Of a stretch of 64,000 nt of DNA, positions 45,089-56,085 are shown piece after piece. Both the position numbers and the translations under genes were made by a program. The stretch is from the NCBI RefSeq assembly GCF_003854895.1, contig NZ_CP033966.1:4836001-4900000 (forward strand), read 5' to 3'. Every line of letters starts with the position of its first letter. Positions within the stretch are counted from its first letter, which is position 1. Source of the stretch: Pigmentiphaga sp. H8. GTDB lineage: Bacteria > Pseudomonadota > Gammaproteobacteria > Burkholderiales > Burkholderiaceae_B. The notes under the pieces were generated by a model. That model worked only from the letters and a program-made list of their open reading frames with translations, was not told the DNA's origin and made no database searches.

Positions 45089-45334
45089 ATGGGCAAGCTA
45101 CTTTTCTGGGTGTTCGTCATCGTGGCCGCGCTGCTCGTGGCCCGCATCGCCGCCCGCAGCGCCGTCAAGGGCCACCGCCGCGAATCGCGCCGCGCCGATG
45201 CCAGCCGCTTCCCGGCCGACGGCATGGTGCGCTGCGCCCACTGCGGCATCCACCTGCCGCCGTCCGAAGCCGTGCGGCGCAAGGGCTATAACTATTGCAG
45301 CCTGGCCCATTCGCTGAAGGGCCCCGGCAAATGA
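45089..45334 (+). CDS. PP0621-like small membrane protein with cysteine motif
   Basis: An 81-residue protein from ATG 45089: one N-terminal span (MGKLLFWVFVIVAALLVARI), a basic linker, and a C-terminal RCAHCGIHLPPSEAVRRKGY followed by NYCS, a CxxC...C arrangement that may bind zinc or form a disulfide. Its position between a CcsA-like gene and ampD matches the PP0621 family. Its stop overlaps the ampD start (ATGA). The function is unknown. Confidence 0.8.
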   Translation: MGKLLFWVFVIVAALLVARIAARSAVKGHRRESRRADASRFPADGMVRCAHCGIHLPPSEAVRRKGYNYCSLAHSLKGPGK

Positions 45335-45906
45335 ACACCGCCGCCCGGCTGGACGACCGGGGCTGGATCGACCACCCCGCCGTGCGCCGCGTCCCCTCCC
45401 CCAACACCGACGAACGGCCGGCCGGCACGGACGTCTCGCTGCTGGTCCTGCACAACATCAGCCTGCCGCCGGGCGAATTCGGCGGCCCCTACGTCGAGGC
45501 CCTGTTCACCAATACCCTCGACTGCGACGCCCATCCCTGGTTCGACTGCCTGCGCGGCCTGAAGGTCTCGGCCCACTTCCTGATCGACCGCGGCGGCGCC
45601 ATCGTCCAGTTCGCCAGCACCGACCGGCGGGCCTGGCACGCCGGCGTCTCGTGCTACGCCGGCCGCGAGCGCTGCAACGACTTCTCCATCGGCATCGAAC
45701 TCGAAGGCTGCGACACCCTGCCCTTCACCGACGCCCAGTACCGCGCCCTGGCCTGGCTGACCCCCGCCCTGCGCGCCCGCCACCCCCTGCAAGCCGTCCG
45801 CGGCCACGAACACATCGCGCCCGGCCGCAAGACCGACCCCGGCCCCGCCTTCGACTGGGCCCGCTACGGCCGCGAAACCGGCTGGACCGCCCTCCCCCTC
45901 CTGTAG
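45331..45906 (+). CDS. ampD: 1,6-anhydro-N-acetylmuramyl-L-alanine amidase AmpD
   Basis: A 191-residue zinc amidase from ATG 45331. Zinc ligands fit the His of LLVLHNISLP and the His and Asp of GHEHIAPGRKTDPG. The family run CNDFSIGIELEG is present. It cleaves anhydro-muropeptides in the cytosol during peptidoglycan recycling and thereby keeps AmpR-type beta-lactamase induction low. Confidence 0.95.
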   Translation: MNTAARLDDRGWIDHPAVRRVPSPNTDERPAGTDVSLLVLHNISLPPGEFGGPYVEALFTNTLDCDAHPWFDCLRGLKVSAHFLIDRGGAIVQFASTDRRAWHAGVSCYAGRERCNDFSIGIELEGCDTLPFTDAQYRALAWLTPALRARHPLQAVRGHEHIAPGRKTDPGPAFDWARYGRETGWTALPLL

Positions 45907-46103
45907 AATCTCGCCCTCGCCAACCCCGGCCCGTTCAGGCTCAGGCCACGCCCGCTCTGTTTCACGCGCTGCAAATGCCGCATTTCACGCCTGCTTTGTG
46001 CACCTTTCCGCGTGAAACACGCATGGTTGCTAGCTGTCTAATAAATAGAGCCCGAATTGCCTATGCGAGCGCCGGATTCTCTCCGTCAGCAACATTTTGA
46101 CAC

Positions 46104-46132
46104 TTGCCGTACAATCAGCACCCCCCTAGAAT
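46104..46132 (+). promoter_or_regulatory. Candidate promoter of nrdAB
   Basis: TTGCCG (46104-46109) and TAGAAT (46127-46132) are 17 bases apart. The -10 lies inside the first NrdR-like box, so repressor binding there would block polymerase. The rest of 45907-46103 holds no recognisable gene. Confidence 0.55.
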
Positions 46133-46169
46133 TAGTGCCTTGCCGGTCACACACCACTAGATGTAGTGC
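46123..46169. promoter_or_regulatory. Pair of NrdR boxes upstream of nrdAB
   Basis: CCCCTAGAATTAGTGC (46123-46138) and CCACTAGATGTAGTGC (46154-46169) resemble the NrdR-box consensus ACACWATATATWGTGT; the second is clearer (CACTA/TAGTG arms). They are exactly 31 bp apart, the usual spacing of paired NrdR boxes. NrdR represses ribonucleotide reductase genes when dATP is high. Confidence 0.75.
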
Positions 46170-46194
46170 CCGCGCTGCAAGGGAGGGGGAAAAC

Positions 46195-46296
46195 ATGGCT
46201 TATCCATACCAGCCCGGACGTGCGGCGGCGCATGCCGCTCCGCGTTTCGTCGTTAGGCCCCAAGCCGCGCTCCGGCGCGGCCTGACGCCCTTGTAA
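46195..46296 (+). CDS. Possible 33-codon leader ORF before nrdA
   Basis: ATG 46195 follows a very strong ribosome site (GGGAGGGGG, five bases upstream) and opens a 33-codon frame ending at TAA 46296: MAYPYQPGRAAAHAAPRFVV then RPQAALRRGLTPL. It is Arg- and Ala-rich. It lies downstream of the NrdR boxes and 79 bp before nrdA. It could be a translated leader; no homologue is known to me. Confidence 0.4.
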   Translation: MAYPYQPGRAAAHAAPRFVVRPQAALRRGLTPL

Positions 46297-46375
46297 TCCA
46301 GAATATTTCGCTGCAAATCCCAGAACACCGAGTACCGGCGCGGCCCCCCGCGCCTTCATGCATCCAGGAGGCCTT

Positions 46376-49273
<2,898 letters not shown>

Positions 49274-49299
49274 CCCCCGCTGAACACCGGAGTCGATCT

Positions 49300-50463
49300 A
49301 TGTTGTCTTGGGACGAAGAAGTATCCACCCCCTCCGCCACGCCGGCCATGCAGCCGGCGGGCACCGCCGCGCCGCGCGAACGCGCCGGCGCGTTCGACGA
49401 GGTCGCGCTGGCCTCGGACGCTGCCGCGTCCGGCGGCGCCTCCACGAGCCGCGTCAACATCGCGGACAAGCGCATCATCAACGGCCAGACGGACGTCAAC
49501 CAGCTGGTCCCGTTCAAGTACAAGTGGGCTTGGGAAAAATACCTGGCCACCTGCGCCAACCACTGGATGCCGCAGGAAATCAACATGTCGCGCGACATCG
49601 CGCTGTGGAAGAACCCCGAAGGCCTGACCGAGGACGAGCGCCGCATCATCAAGCGCAACCTGGGGTTCTTCGTCACGGCCGACTCGCTCGCCGCGAACAA
49701 CATCGTGCTGGGCACGTATCGCCACATCACCGCCCCGGAGTGCCGGCAGTTCCTGCTGCGCCAGGCCTTCGAGGAAGCGATCCACACCCATGCCTACCAG
49801 TACATCGTCGAAAGCCTGGATCTGGACGAGTCGGAAATCTTCAATGCCTACAATGAAGTTCCGTCCATCCGCGCCAAGGACGAGTTCCTGATCCCCTTCA
49901 TCGACGCCATCGCCGACCCGAACTTCAAGACGGGCACGCCGGAGGCCGACCAGACCCTGCTGAAGTCGCTGATCGTCTTCGCATGCCTGATGGAAGGCCT
50001 GTTCTTCTACGTCGGCTTCACCCAGATCCTGGCACTGGGCCGGCAGAACAAGATGACCGGCGCGGCCGAGCAGTACATGTACATCCTGCGGGACGAGTCC
50101 ATGCACTGCAATTTCGGCATCGACCTCATCAACACGATCAAGCTCGAGAACCCGCATCTGTGGACGCCGGAATTCCGCGAGGAAATCCGCGGCCTCTTCC
50201 GCAAGGCGGTCGAACTCGAATACGCTTACGCCGAAGACACCATGCCGCGTGGCGTGCTGGGCCTGAATGCGCCGATGTTCAAGTCGTATCTGCGCTTCAT
50301 CGCCAACCGCCGCTGCCAGCAGATCGGCATCGAGCCGCTGTTCCCGCAGGAAGAGAACCCCTTCCCGTGGATGGCGGAAATGATCGACTTGAAGAAAGAA
50401 CGCAATTTCTTTGAAACGCGTGTGATCGAGTATCAGACCGGCGGGGCGCTGAGCTGGGACTAG
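49300..50463 (+). CDS. nrdB: Class Ia ribonucleoside-diphosphate reductase, beta subunit
   Basis: A 387-residue protein from ATG 49300. The di-iron site is formed by Glu and His residues in RQAFEEAIHTHAYQYIV, EGLFFYVGF and DESMHCNFG; the radical tyrosine is probably the first Tyr of HTHAYQY. The first 45 residues are a low-complexity Ala-rich extension. The C-terminus (EYQTGGALSWD) would dock on NrdA. It lies 26 bp after nrdA in one operon. Confidence 0.96.
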   Translation: MLSWDEEVSTPSATPAMQPAGTAAPRERAGAFDEVALASDAAASGGASTSRVNIADKRIINGQTDVNQLVPFKYKWAWEKYLATCANHWMPQEINMSRDIALWKNPEGLTEDERRIIKRNLGFFVTADSLAANNIVLGTYRHITAPECRQFLLRQAFEEAIHTHAYQYIVESLDLDESEIFNAYNEVPSIRAKDEFLIPFIDAIADPNFKTGTPEADQTLLKSLIVFACLMEGLFFYVGFTQILALGRQNKMTGAAEQYMYILRDESMHCNFGIDLINTIKLENPHLWTPEFREEIRGLFRKAVELEYAYAEDTMPRGVLGLNAPMFKSYLRFIANRRCQQIGIEPLFPQEENPFPWMAEMIDLKKERNFFETRVIEYQTGGALSWD

Positions 50464-50842
50464 ACCGCACGTAGACAGGATCAGGCGCCCTCGGGCGCCC
50501 GGCAGGGCCCGGATGAGTTCAGACGCGGCGGTTGGGGCAGGCCCCCTCGCCCAGCGCACCATCCGGCCCCTGCGCATGTTGCTTTGTCGAAGACAAAGCA
50601 TAGGCGGCCGGGCAAACGGGGGTGTCATCCGGCAGGCGGGAAACCGTCTGCCAAGTCATTCGACATGGGTCGCACCGGGTGCGGGGTATGTCGAATGGCT
50701 GTGTAAAGCATTCATTAGCGCAAACTGATTCCGCTGTTGAGGTTTCGTTCACCAGCAGGGCTTGCGCCGATGAATAGCCCGTGAGGATGGTCCGAGCGGG
50801 TTCGTGTTCTGGGTCCCTGAACGTCTCGTAAAGGAGCAGACC
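50464..50842. other. Structured intergenic region between nrdB and bpH1
   Basis: This 379-bp gap has no convincing gene but three hairpins: GGCGCCC/GGGCGCC (50484-50499), TGCTTTGTC/GACAAAGCA (50580-50600) and a large two-level stem CATTCGACAT (50657-50666) with ATGTCGAATG (50688-50697), whose loop contains GCACC/GGTGC (50672-50682). None has a T run. They may end the nrd transcript or regulate the histone-like gene. Confidence 0.55.
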
Positions 50843-51376
50843 ATGGCGACAGCCAAAAAGGCCGCGAAGAAAGCGGTAGCCAAGAAAGCCCCGGCTAAGA
50901 AAGCCCCGGCCAAGAAGGCGGCAGTGAAGAAGGTTGCGGCGAAGAAGGCTCCGGCCAAGAAAGCCGCGGTGAAGAAGGTTGCGGCCAAGAAGGCCCCGGC
51001 CAAGAAAGCCGCAGTGAAGAAGGTTGCAGCCAAGAAGGCTCCGGCCAAAAAGGCTCCGGCCAAGAAAGCCGCAGTGAAGAAGGTTGCGGCCAAGAAGGCC
51101 CCGGCCAAGAAAGCCGCAGTGAAGAAGGTTGCAGCCAAGAAGGCCCCGGCCAAGAAAGCTGCCGCCAAGAAGCCTGCTGCGAAGAAGGCCCCGGCCAAGA
51201 AGGCTGCCGCTGCCAAGAAGCCTGCGGCGAAGAAGCCTGCGGCCAAGAAGGCGGCTCCCAAGAAGCCTGCTGCCAAAAAGCCTGCCCCTGCGCCCTCGAC
51301 CGCGGCTGCGCCGGGCGCGAAAACGGCGCTCAACCCTGCCGCTGCTTGGCCCTTCCCTACGGGCAGCCGCCCGTAA
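50843..51376 (+). CDS. bpH1: Histone H1-like Ala/Lys-rich DNA-binding protein
   Basis: A 177-residue protein from ATG 50843 (AAGGAG upstream), almost wholly Ala, Lys, Pro and Val. Five copies of a 15-residue unit AVKKVAAKKAPAKKA (45 bp in DNA, about 50921-51160) are followed by degenerate AAKKPAAKKA-type repeats and a short tail ending WPFPTGSRP. It resembles Bordetella BpH1 and eukaryotic H1 C-terminal tails, binds DNA without sequence preference, and probably condenses the nucleoid. The tandem DNA repeats make length variation between strains likely. Confidence 0.93.
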   Translation: MATAKKAAKKAVAKKAPAKKAPAKKAAVKKVAAKKAPAKKAAVKKVAAKKAPAKKAAVKKVAAKKAPAKKAPAKKAAVKKVAAKKAPAKKAAVKKVAAKKAPAKKAAAKKPAAKKAPAKKAAAAKKPAAKKPAAKKAAPKKPAAKKPAPAPSTAAAPGAKTALNPAAAWPFPTGSRP

Positions 51377-51407
51377 GCCCTAATCGGAGCGCCTTGCGCT
51401 CTGGTTC

Positions 51408-51444
51408 AAACCCCGCCAAGGTGCAAGCTTTGGCGGGGTTTTTT
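51408..51444 (+). terminator. Intrinsic terminator after bpH1
   Basis: AAACCCCGCCAA (51408-51419) pairs with TTGGCGGGGTTT (51430-51441), followed by a run of T residues to 51444. Confidence 0.92.
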
Positions 51445-51448
51445 GTGG

Positions 51449-51690
51449 CCCCCCTACGCCCTTCGGGCGCCCCCCAGGGGGCGATGCGGGTGGACCGGCG
51501 GAGCCGGATCCACCGCATCCTGGGTCTAGTACCGCTGTCTTGAGTTGTGGCGCCGGTGCTTCGCTGGCTGCCAGCGGTAGCAACCGTGCTTCTATCCAAG
51601 ATAGTTTCCCTAGACCCAGGAAACCGCGGATCTGGCTTTGCCAGTCCGCCGGTTTCGCCCCCTGGGGGGCGCCCGAAGGGCGTAGGGGGG
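51449..51690. repeat. Inverted pair of dispersed GC-rich intergenic repeats
   Basis: The 35 bp at 51449-51483 are the exact reverse complement of 51656-51690. Inside these arms, CCTGGGTCTAG (51519-51529) and CTAGACCCAGG (51610-51620) are also inverted. Each half matches the repeat at 32863-32930, so this is two oppositely oriented copies of one family. No gene lies between them. The structure separates bpH1 from yggT and could form a long hairpin in RNA. TATAAT at 51694-51699, just outside, is a possible -10 for yggT. Confidence 0.8.
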
Positions 51691-51746
51691 AGCTATAATC
51701 TTTTGCTTACAGCCTGCTGAATAGCAGTACGGTACCCGGAGTCCTC

Positions 51747-52304
51747 ATGGTTGGCGATATCGCCCGTTTTCTGCTCAACGTCGTTTTCACCCTTTACGGG
51801 GCCGTGCTGCTGCTGCGGCTGTGGCTGCAGTTCGTGCGGATGCCGCCGTACAACCCGGTTTCGCGCACCGTGTTCCAGGTTACCGACTGGGTGGTGATTC
51901 CGCTGCGGCGGGTGCTGGGGGGGCGGGGTGGCGTGGATTGGGCCAGCCTGGTGGCGGCCTGGTTGACGGCACTGGTCTATCTCACGGCCATCATGCTGGT
52001 GGCGGGCGGCAATCCGCTTTCCATGCTGCCCGAGGGGCTGTGGATCGCGTTGATGCTGATGCTGAAGTGGTCCATCAACCTGGTGATGTGGGTCACGCTG
52101 CTGATGGTGATCCTGTCGTGGGTCAATCCCGGCGCGCCGGCGATGCCGGTCCTTCAGGCGCTGACGGCGCCGCTGCTCGATCCGATCCGGCGCGTGCTGC
52201 CTTCGTTGGGAAGCCTGGACTTGTCGCCGCTGGTCCTGTTCTTGCTGACGCAGATCGCGCTGATGGTGCTGTCGCGCATCGGCCTGCCCATCTTCGGGTT
52301 GTGA
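51747..52304 (+). CDS. YggT-family membrane protein
   Basis: A 185-residue protein with about four membrane spans in two repeats of the YGGT domain: ARFLLNVVFTLYGAVLLLRL to FQVTDWVVIPLRRVL (about 5-60) and LMLMLKWSINLVMWVTLLMV to ALTAPLLDPIRRVLP (about 100-160). The function in bacteria is unclear; relatives are linked to osmotic tolerance and cell division-associated complexes. A GGGCAGG/CCTGCCC hairpin follows between it and the convergent lipoprotein gene. Confidence 0.9.
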   Translation: MVGDIARFLLNVVFTLYGAVLLLRLWLQFVRMPPYNPVSRTVFQVTDWVVIPLRRVLGGRGGVDWASLVAAWLTALVYLTAIMLVAGGNPLSMLPEGLWIALMLMLKWSINLVMWVTLLMVILSWVNPGAPAMPVLQALTAPLLDPIRRVLPSLGSLDLSPLVLFLLTQIALMVLSRIGLPIFGL

Positions 52305-52346
52305 CGCCCGGCGGACGCAGGGCAGGCAGCGCCCGCCCTGCCCGCC

Positions 52347-52847
52347 TTACAGGTGCGTGACGCGGGTGGCGCCGGTGCCGCTCAGCACACGCACGCGATC
52401 CCCGACATAGAACATCTCGTCGGCTTCCTGCACGATGGAGCGCATTTCTCCATTCTGGAAGCGGACGGTAATCTCCAGCCCCTCGCGCTTGGACATGCCG
52501 CCTTCCACGGCCTGCCCGGCGATGCCGCCGGCGATCGCGCCCAGTACCGACGTGATGATCTGGCCACGGCCCCCGCCTATGCTGCTGCCGGCCACGCCGC
52601 CGACGATGGCGCCGCCGGCCGTGCCCACGCCGGTCTGGCCGCGGTCGATCGTGACGCGCCGCACCGACTCCACCGTCCCCATGCGCACTACCTGCTCGCG
52701 CTGCGCCTGGTTGCGGTCATAGACCGACGCCGAGTTGCTGCCCGTCGCGCATCCGGCCAGAAGCGCCAGCGCGGACAACGCGGCGGCCACGGCCAGAACG
52801 CGCCCGCGTCCGGCAGCCAGGGAAAGAGACGAATTGTTTGGATTCAT
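52347..52847 (-). CDS. Outer-membrane lipoprotein with glycine zipper (SlyB-like)
   Basis: A 166-residue lipoprotein: signal peptide with lipobox LLAGC (Cys33), then a glycine-zipper region TGVGTAGGAIVGGVAGSSIG and on through GAIAGGIAGQAVEGG (about 70-115), and a small beta-rich C-terminal domain. It matches the SlyB/PcpY type of peptidoglycan-linked or outer-membrane stress lipoproteins. No operon partner is evident. Confidence 0.88.
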   Translation of the reverse strand: MNPNNSSLSLAAGRGRVLAVAAALSALALLAGCATGSNSASVYDRNQAQREQVVRMGTVESVRRVTIDRGQTGVGTAGGAIVGGVAGSSIGGGRGQIITSVLGAIAGGIAGQAVEGGMSKREGLEITVRFQNGEMRSIVQEADEMFYVGDRVRVLSGTGATRVTHL

Positions 52848-53011
52848 AGAGCCATCCTGATGGAAAAGCGGAGAAACGCCGCAGCGCCCTCTTTTTGGTA
52901 TGAAACAAAGGTCTTGGACTGGATTTATACCCTGTCGGTTCGCCCCCCGGCCCGTGGGCGCCCGCCCCGGACCGGCCAGGTTGTTTCAAACCATGACCGC
53001 GATGGGCCGCG

Positions 53012-53968
53012 TCAGCCCTGGGGCAACGAAAGTCCGTAGCTGCGTTCCAGGCGCGACGAAATCTCTTCGCGGCTGATCTGATGGTTCTGCGGGCCGCGGC
53101 AGGCGATCTTGATCGCGCCCATCAGACTGGCCAGCTTGCAGCAATCTTCCCAGCGCCAGCCCACCGTCAGCCCGTACAGCAGGCCGGCGCGGTAGGCGTC
53201 GCCGCAGCCGGTGGGATCCACCACGGCCTCGGCCTTGACGGGGTCGATCTGGATCTCGTGGCCGCCGGTCAGCAGCGTCGAGCCCTTCTCGCCCCGGGTC
53301 ACGATGGCCGCCTGCAGGCCGGCGGCAATGTCGGCCATGCTGCGGCCCGTGCGCTGCTCGACCACATGGGCCTCGTAGTCGTTGACCGTCAGCACCTGCG
53401 CGAGCGCCAGCATTTCCTCCAGGTCCTCGCCGCTGAACAGCGGCATGGCCTGGCCCAGGTCGAAGATGAAGGGAATGCCTTGCGCGTGCAACCGCCGGGC
53501 ATGCGCGAACATGCCGTCCTTGGCGTCGGGCGCGACGATGCCCCAGACGCCGGGCGCCCCGGTCAGGTCGTTGGTGGCCGCCGCCGACATGGCGCCGGGG
53601 TGGAAAGCGGTGATCTGGTTGTCCGCCAGGTCGGTCGTGATGAAACACTGCGCGGTGAAGGTGTCGGGAACGACCTTGACCCAGTCGACGTTGGTGCCTT
53701 GCTCGCGCATGCGGTGCAGGTAGTCGCCCGCGTCCTCGCCCACGGTGGCCACCGGCACGGGCGTGCCGCCCAGCAGCCGCATGTTGTAGGCGATGTTGCC
53801 CGCGCAACCGCCATACTCCTTGCGCATGGACGGCACCAGGAAGGAGACGCTGAGTGCGTGGACCTGCTCCGGCAGGATGTGTTCCTGGAATTTGCCTTCG
53901 AACACCATGATCGTATCGAACGCAACGGAGCCGCAGATGATGACGGGAGCGGTTTCGGGATGGGCCAT
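53012..53968 (-). CDS. PfkB-family carbohydrate/adenosine kinase
   Basis: A 318-residue kinase from ATG 53968. It opens VIICGSVAFDTIMVFEGKF, has GGCAGNIAYNMRLLG (substrate site) and the second PfkB signature DPTGCGDAYRAGLLYG with the catalytic Asp. Annotated relatives are ribokinase- or adenosine kinase-like. It phosphorylates a sugar or nucleoside. It is the last gene of the aroQ-accBC-prmA run. Confidence 0.88.
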   Translation of the reverse strand: MAHPETAPVIICGSVAFDTIMVFEGKFQEHILPEQVHALSVSFLVPSMRKEYGGCAGNIAYNMRLLGGTPVPVATVGEDAGDYLHRMREQGTNVDWVKVVPDTFTAQCFITTDLADNQITAFHPGAMSAAATNDLTGAPGVWGIVAPDAKDGMFAHARRLHAQGIPFIFDLGQAMPLFSGEDLEEMLALAQVLTVNDYEAHVVEQRTGRSMADIAAGLQAAIVTRGEKGSTLLTGGHEIQIDPVKAEAVVDPTGCGDAYRAGLLYGLTVGWRWEDCCKLASLMGAIKIACRGPQNHQISREEISSRLERSYGLSLPQG

Positions 53969-53973
53969 GGCGG

Positions 53974-55164
53974 TCACGGATAGAAGATGGCGACGCGATA
54001 GCCGGTGGCGTGGGCGTCGAGGGTTTCGATGGGAATCCGCAGGACCCGCTCCTGGAGCGGCCCCAGGGGCTGGGCGAAGTCGCGGGGCGACAGGTAGACC
54101 GACGGCAGCAGGACCCGGCGTGCGGCTACCGCGTCGGACAGGTCCATCAGCGACAGTTCGATGGCGGGCCACGACTGCGGGAACGTGGCGCGGTTGCGCA
54201 GCACCATCCGCAGCGCCAGTTGGCGCGTGGGCAGGACGACTTCCGAGGATTCGCCCGGAGCCGACTCGGCCACGTCGGCGATGGGCGGCGCGAACCCGGG
54301 CGACTCGGGCGACCAGGGCTCGACGGACGACGATTCGATGACCAGCAGTTCCGGGGCGCGGGGATAGCCCACGGTGCACTGCCAATGCTGGCACAGCCGC
54401 TCCATGCCGGGGCGGAGCATGGGCACACGGGTCGCGATCTCGGCGCGGAAGATCCAGGCCGCCTGCGCCAGCAGGACCAGCAGCGCGATCAGCGCGGCCA
54501 GGCCCCACAGCCACTGGGCACGCCGACGGCGCTGCCGGATCTCTTCGTCTAGGAAATCGGGCGCATCTGCGCCGCGCGGCTCCTGCGCGCGTGGACGGGA
54601 GTCGCCCACGATGGGGGCGTGGGCGTCATCGGCGGCGGGTTCCTGCCCGGGCTCCACGCCCGGCTCGGCCGGGACTTCATCCGGCATGCCGACCGGCGCA
54701 GCGCGACGAGACCGCAATACCGAAGGCAGGGTGCCGTCGGCCGTTTCGTCCGACGCTTGCGGCACAGCATCGACCGCGATCGAAGCGGGCTCGGCCCCGG
54801 ACGGCGAGGCCTCGCGGATGGGCGGATCGACGGGCTCGTTGCCAGCACCGGCCGGCAACGCGGAGAACGGCGGCACGGGTTCCGGCGCGAAAGACGGCTC
54901 GTCGTCGTCCGGCGCGGGAGCGACCAGCCCTTCCCCGCGCCGGCGCAGCACGTGCGGCTCGGCCGGCACCTCGGGCGGGGAGACCGGCCCGGCGGCCACC
55001 GGGCGCGGCGCGCCCCCGGCCGGGTCCAGCTCGATCAGGCTCTGGCTGCTATCGAAGACTTCGTTGCAGACCCCGCAGCGCACCCAGCCGCCGCGCAGCT
55101 TGATCTGGTCGGGAGCCACCCGGAACGCCGTGGCGCACTGGGGGCAGCGAGTGGCGAGCGTCAT
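53974..55164 (-). CDS. Zinc-ribbon DUF3426 membrane protein
   Basis: A 396-residue protein with an N-terminal MJ0042-type zinc ribbon (CPQCATAFRVAPDQIKLRGG to RCGVC, Cys pairs at about 8/11 and 32/35), a long acidic, Pro-rich linker, one membrane span (WLWGLAALIALLVLLAQAAW, about residue 218-237) and a C-terminal DUF3426 domain in the periplasm. Its function is unknown. The prmA-DUF3426 order is common in betaproteobacteria. Confidence 0.85.
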   Translation of the reverse strand: MTLATRCPQCATAFRVAPDQIKLRGGWVRCGVCNEVFDSSQSLIELDPAGGAPRPVAAGPVSPPEVPAEPHVLRRRGEGLVAPAPDDDEPSFAPEPVPPFSALPAGAGNEPVDPPIREASPSGAEPASIAVDAVPQASDETADGTLPSVLRSRRAAPVGMPDEVPAEPGVEPGQEPAADDAHAPIVGDSRPRAQEPRGADAPDFLDEEIRQRRRRAQWLWGLAALIALLVLLAQAAWIFRAEIATRVPMLRPGMERLCQHWQCTVGYPRAPELLVIESSSVEPWSPESPGFAPPIADVAESAPGESSEVVLPTRQLALRMVLRNRATFPQSWPAIELSLMDLSDAVAARRVLLPSVYLSPRDFAQPLGPLQERVLRIPIETLDAHATGYRVAIFYP

Positions 55165-55176
55165 GCCTGGCGTCCG

Positions 55177-56070
55177 TCAGGCGGGACGCTGCCCGTGCAG
55201 GCAGACCCAGCCGTCCAGCGCGCGCCAGACCTTCATCTCGATCCACGGGGCGTACGCCTGCGCGACTTCGTCGGCCTGCCGCTCGAGCACGCCCGACAGA
55301 ATCAGGTCGCCGCCCGGCAGCACGCGGTCGCACAGCATGGGCGCGAGCACCTTGAGCGGATTGGACAGGATGTTGGCGACCACCACGTCGGCGCGCCAGC
55401 CCTGGCGCACGTCGGGCAGTCCGGTCAGGACCTCGACTTCGTTGGCCTGGGCGTTGGCCTGGGCGGACTGGACCGCCTGCGGGTCGATGTCGATGCCCAC
55501 GGTTTCGCCGGCACCGAGCTTGCGCGCGGCGATCGCCAGGATGCCCGATCCGCAGCCGTAGTCCAGCACGCTGCGGCCGGCCTGCAGGTTGGCGGCCAGC
55601 CAGGCCAGGCACAGATGGGTGGTGGGATGGCTGCCGGTACCGAAGGCCAGGCCCGGGTCCAGGCGGATGGAGATGGTGCCCGGGCGGTCCGGCACCTCGT
55701 GCCAGGTCGGCACGATCCAGATCCGGGCATCGACCTCGATGGGCTCGAACTGCGACTGGGTCAGGCGGACCCAGTCGGCATCCGGCACGTCGCGCAATTG
55801 CCAGGCGGGGAGCTCGTCGATACCGCAGGCCGCGCAGGCAACCGCCAGCAACTGGGCCGGGTCCTCGCCGTCGGGCAGCAGCGCCACGACGCGATTGCGC
55901 GACCAGGCCTGGGTTTCCGGCTCGAGGCCGGGTTCACCGAACAAAGGCCGCTCGGCCTCGGTGCCGAAATCGGCATCCTCGACCGACACCGACAACACGC
56001 CCGCTTCCAGCAGCGCGTCGGACAGCGGCTCGGCCAATTGCTCGGGGCAGTCGAACACCAGTTCGCGCAT
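55177..56070 (-). CDS. prmA: Ribosomal protein L11 methyltransferase
   Basis: A 297-residue SAM-dependent methyltransferase with the SAM motif DYGCGSGILAIAA (about residue 166), preceded by LAFGTGSHPTTHLCL, a PrmA hallmark, and NILSNPLKVL near residue 232. It trimethylates ribosomal protein L11. It follows accC by 15 bp. Confidence 0.95.
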   Translation of the reverse strand: MRELVFDCPEQLAEPLSDALLEAGVLSVSVEDADFGTEAERPLFGEPGLEPETQAWSRNRVVALLPDGEDPAQLLAVACAACGIDELPAWQLRDVPDADWVRLTQSQFEPIEVDARIWIVPTWHEVPDRPGTISIRLDPGLAFGTGSHPTTHLCLAWLAANLQAGRSVLDYGCGSGILAIAARKLGAGETVGIDIDPQAVQSAQANAQANEVEVLTGLPDVRQGWRADVVVANILSNPLKVLAPMLCDRVLPGGDLILSGVLERQADEVAQAYAPWIEMKVWRALDGWVCLHGQRPA

Positions 56071-56085
56071 ACGGACTCGCTGCCT

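Noticed and set aside
50843..51376. Repeated 45-bp units considered as a CRISPR array
   Set aside because: There are no spacers; the repeats are contiguous codons of the histone-like protein.
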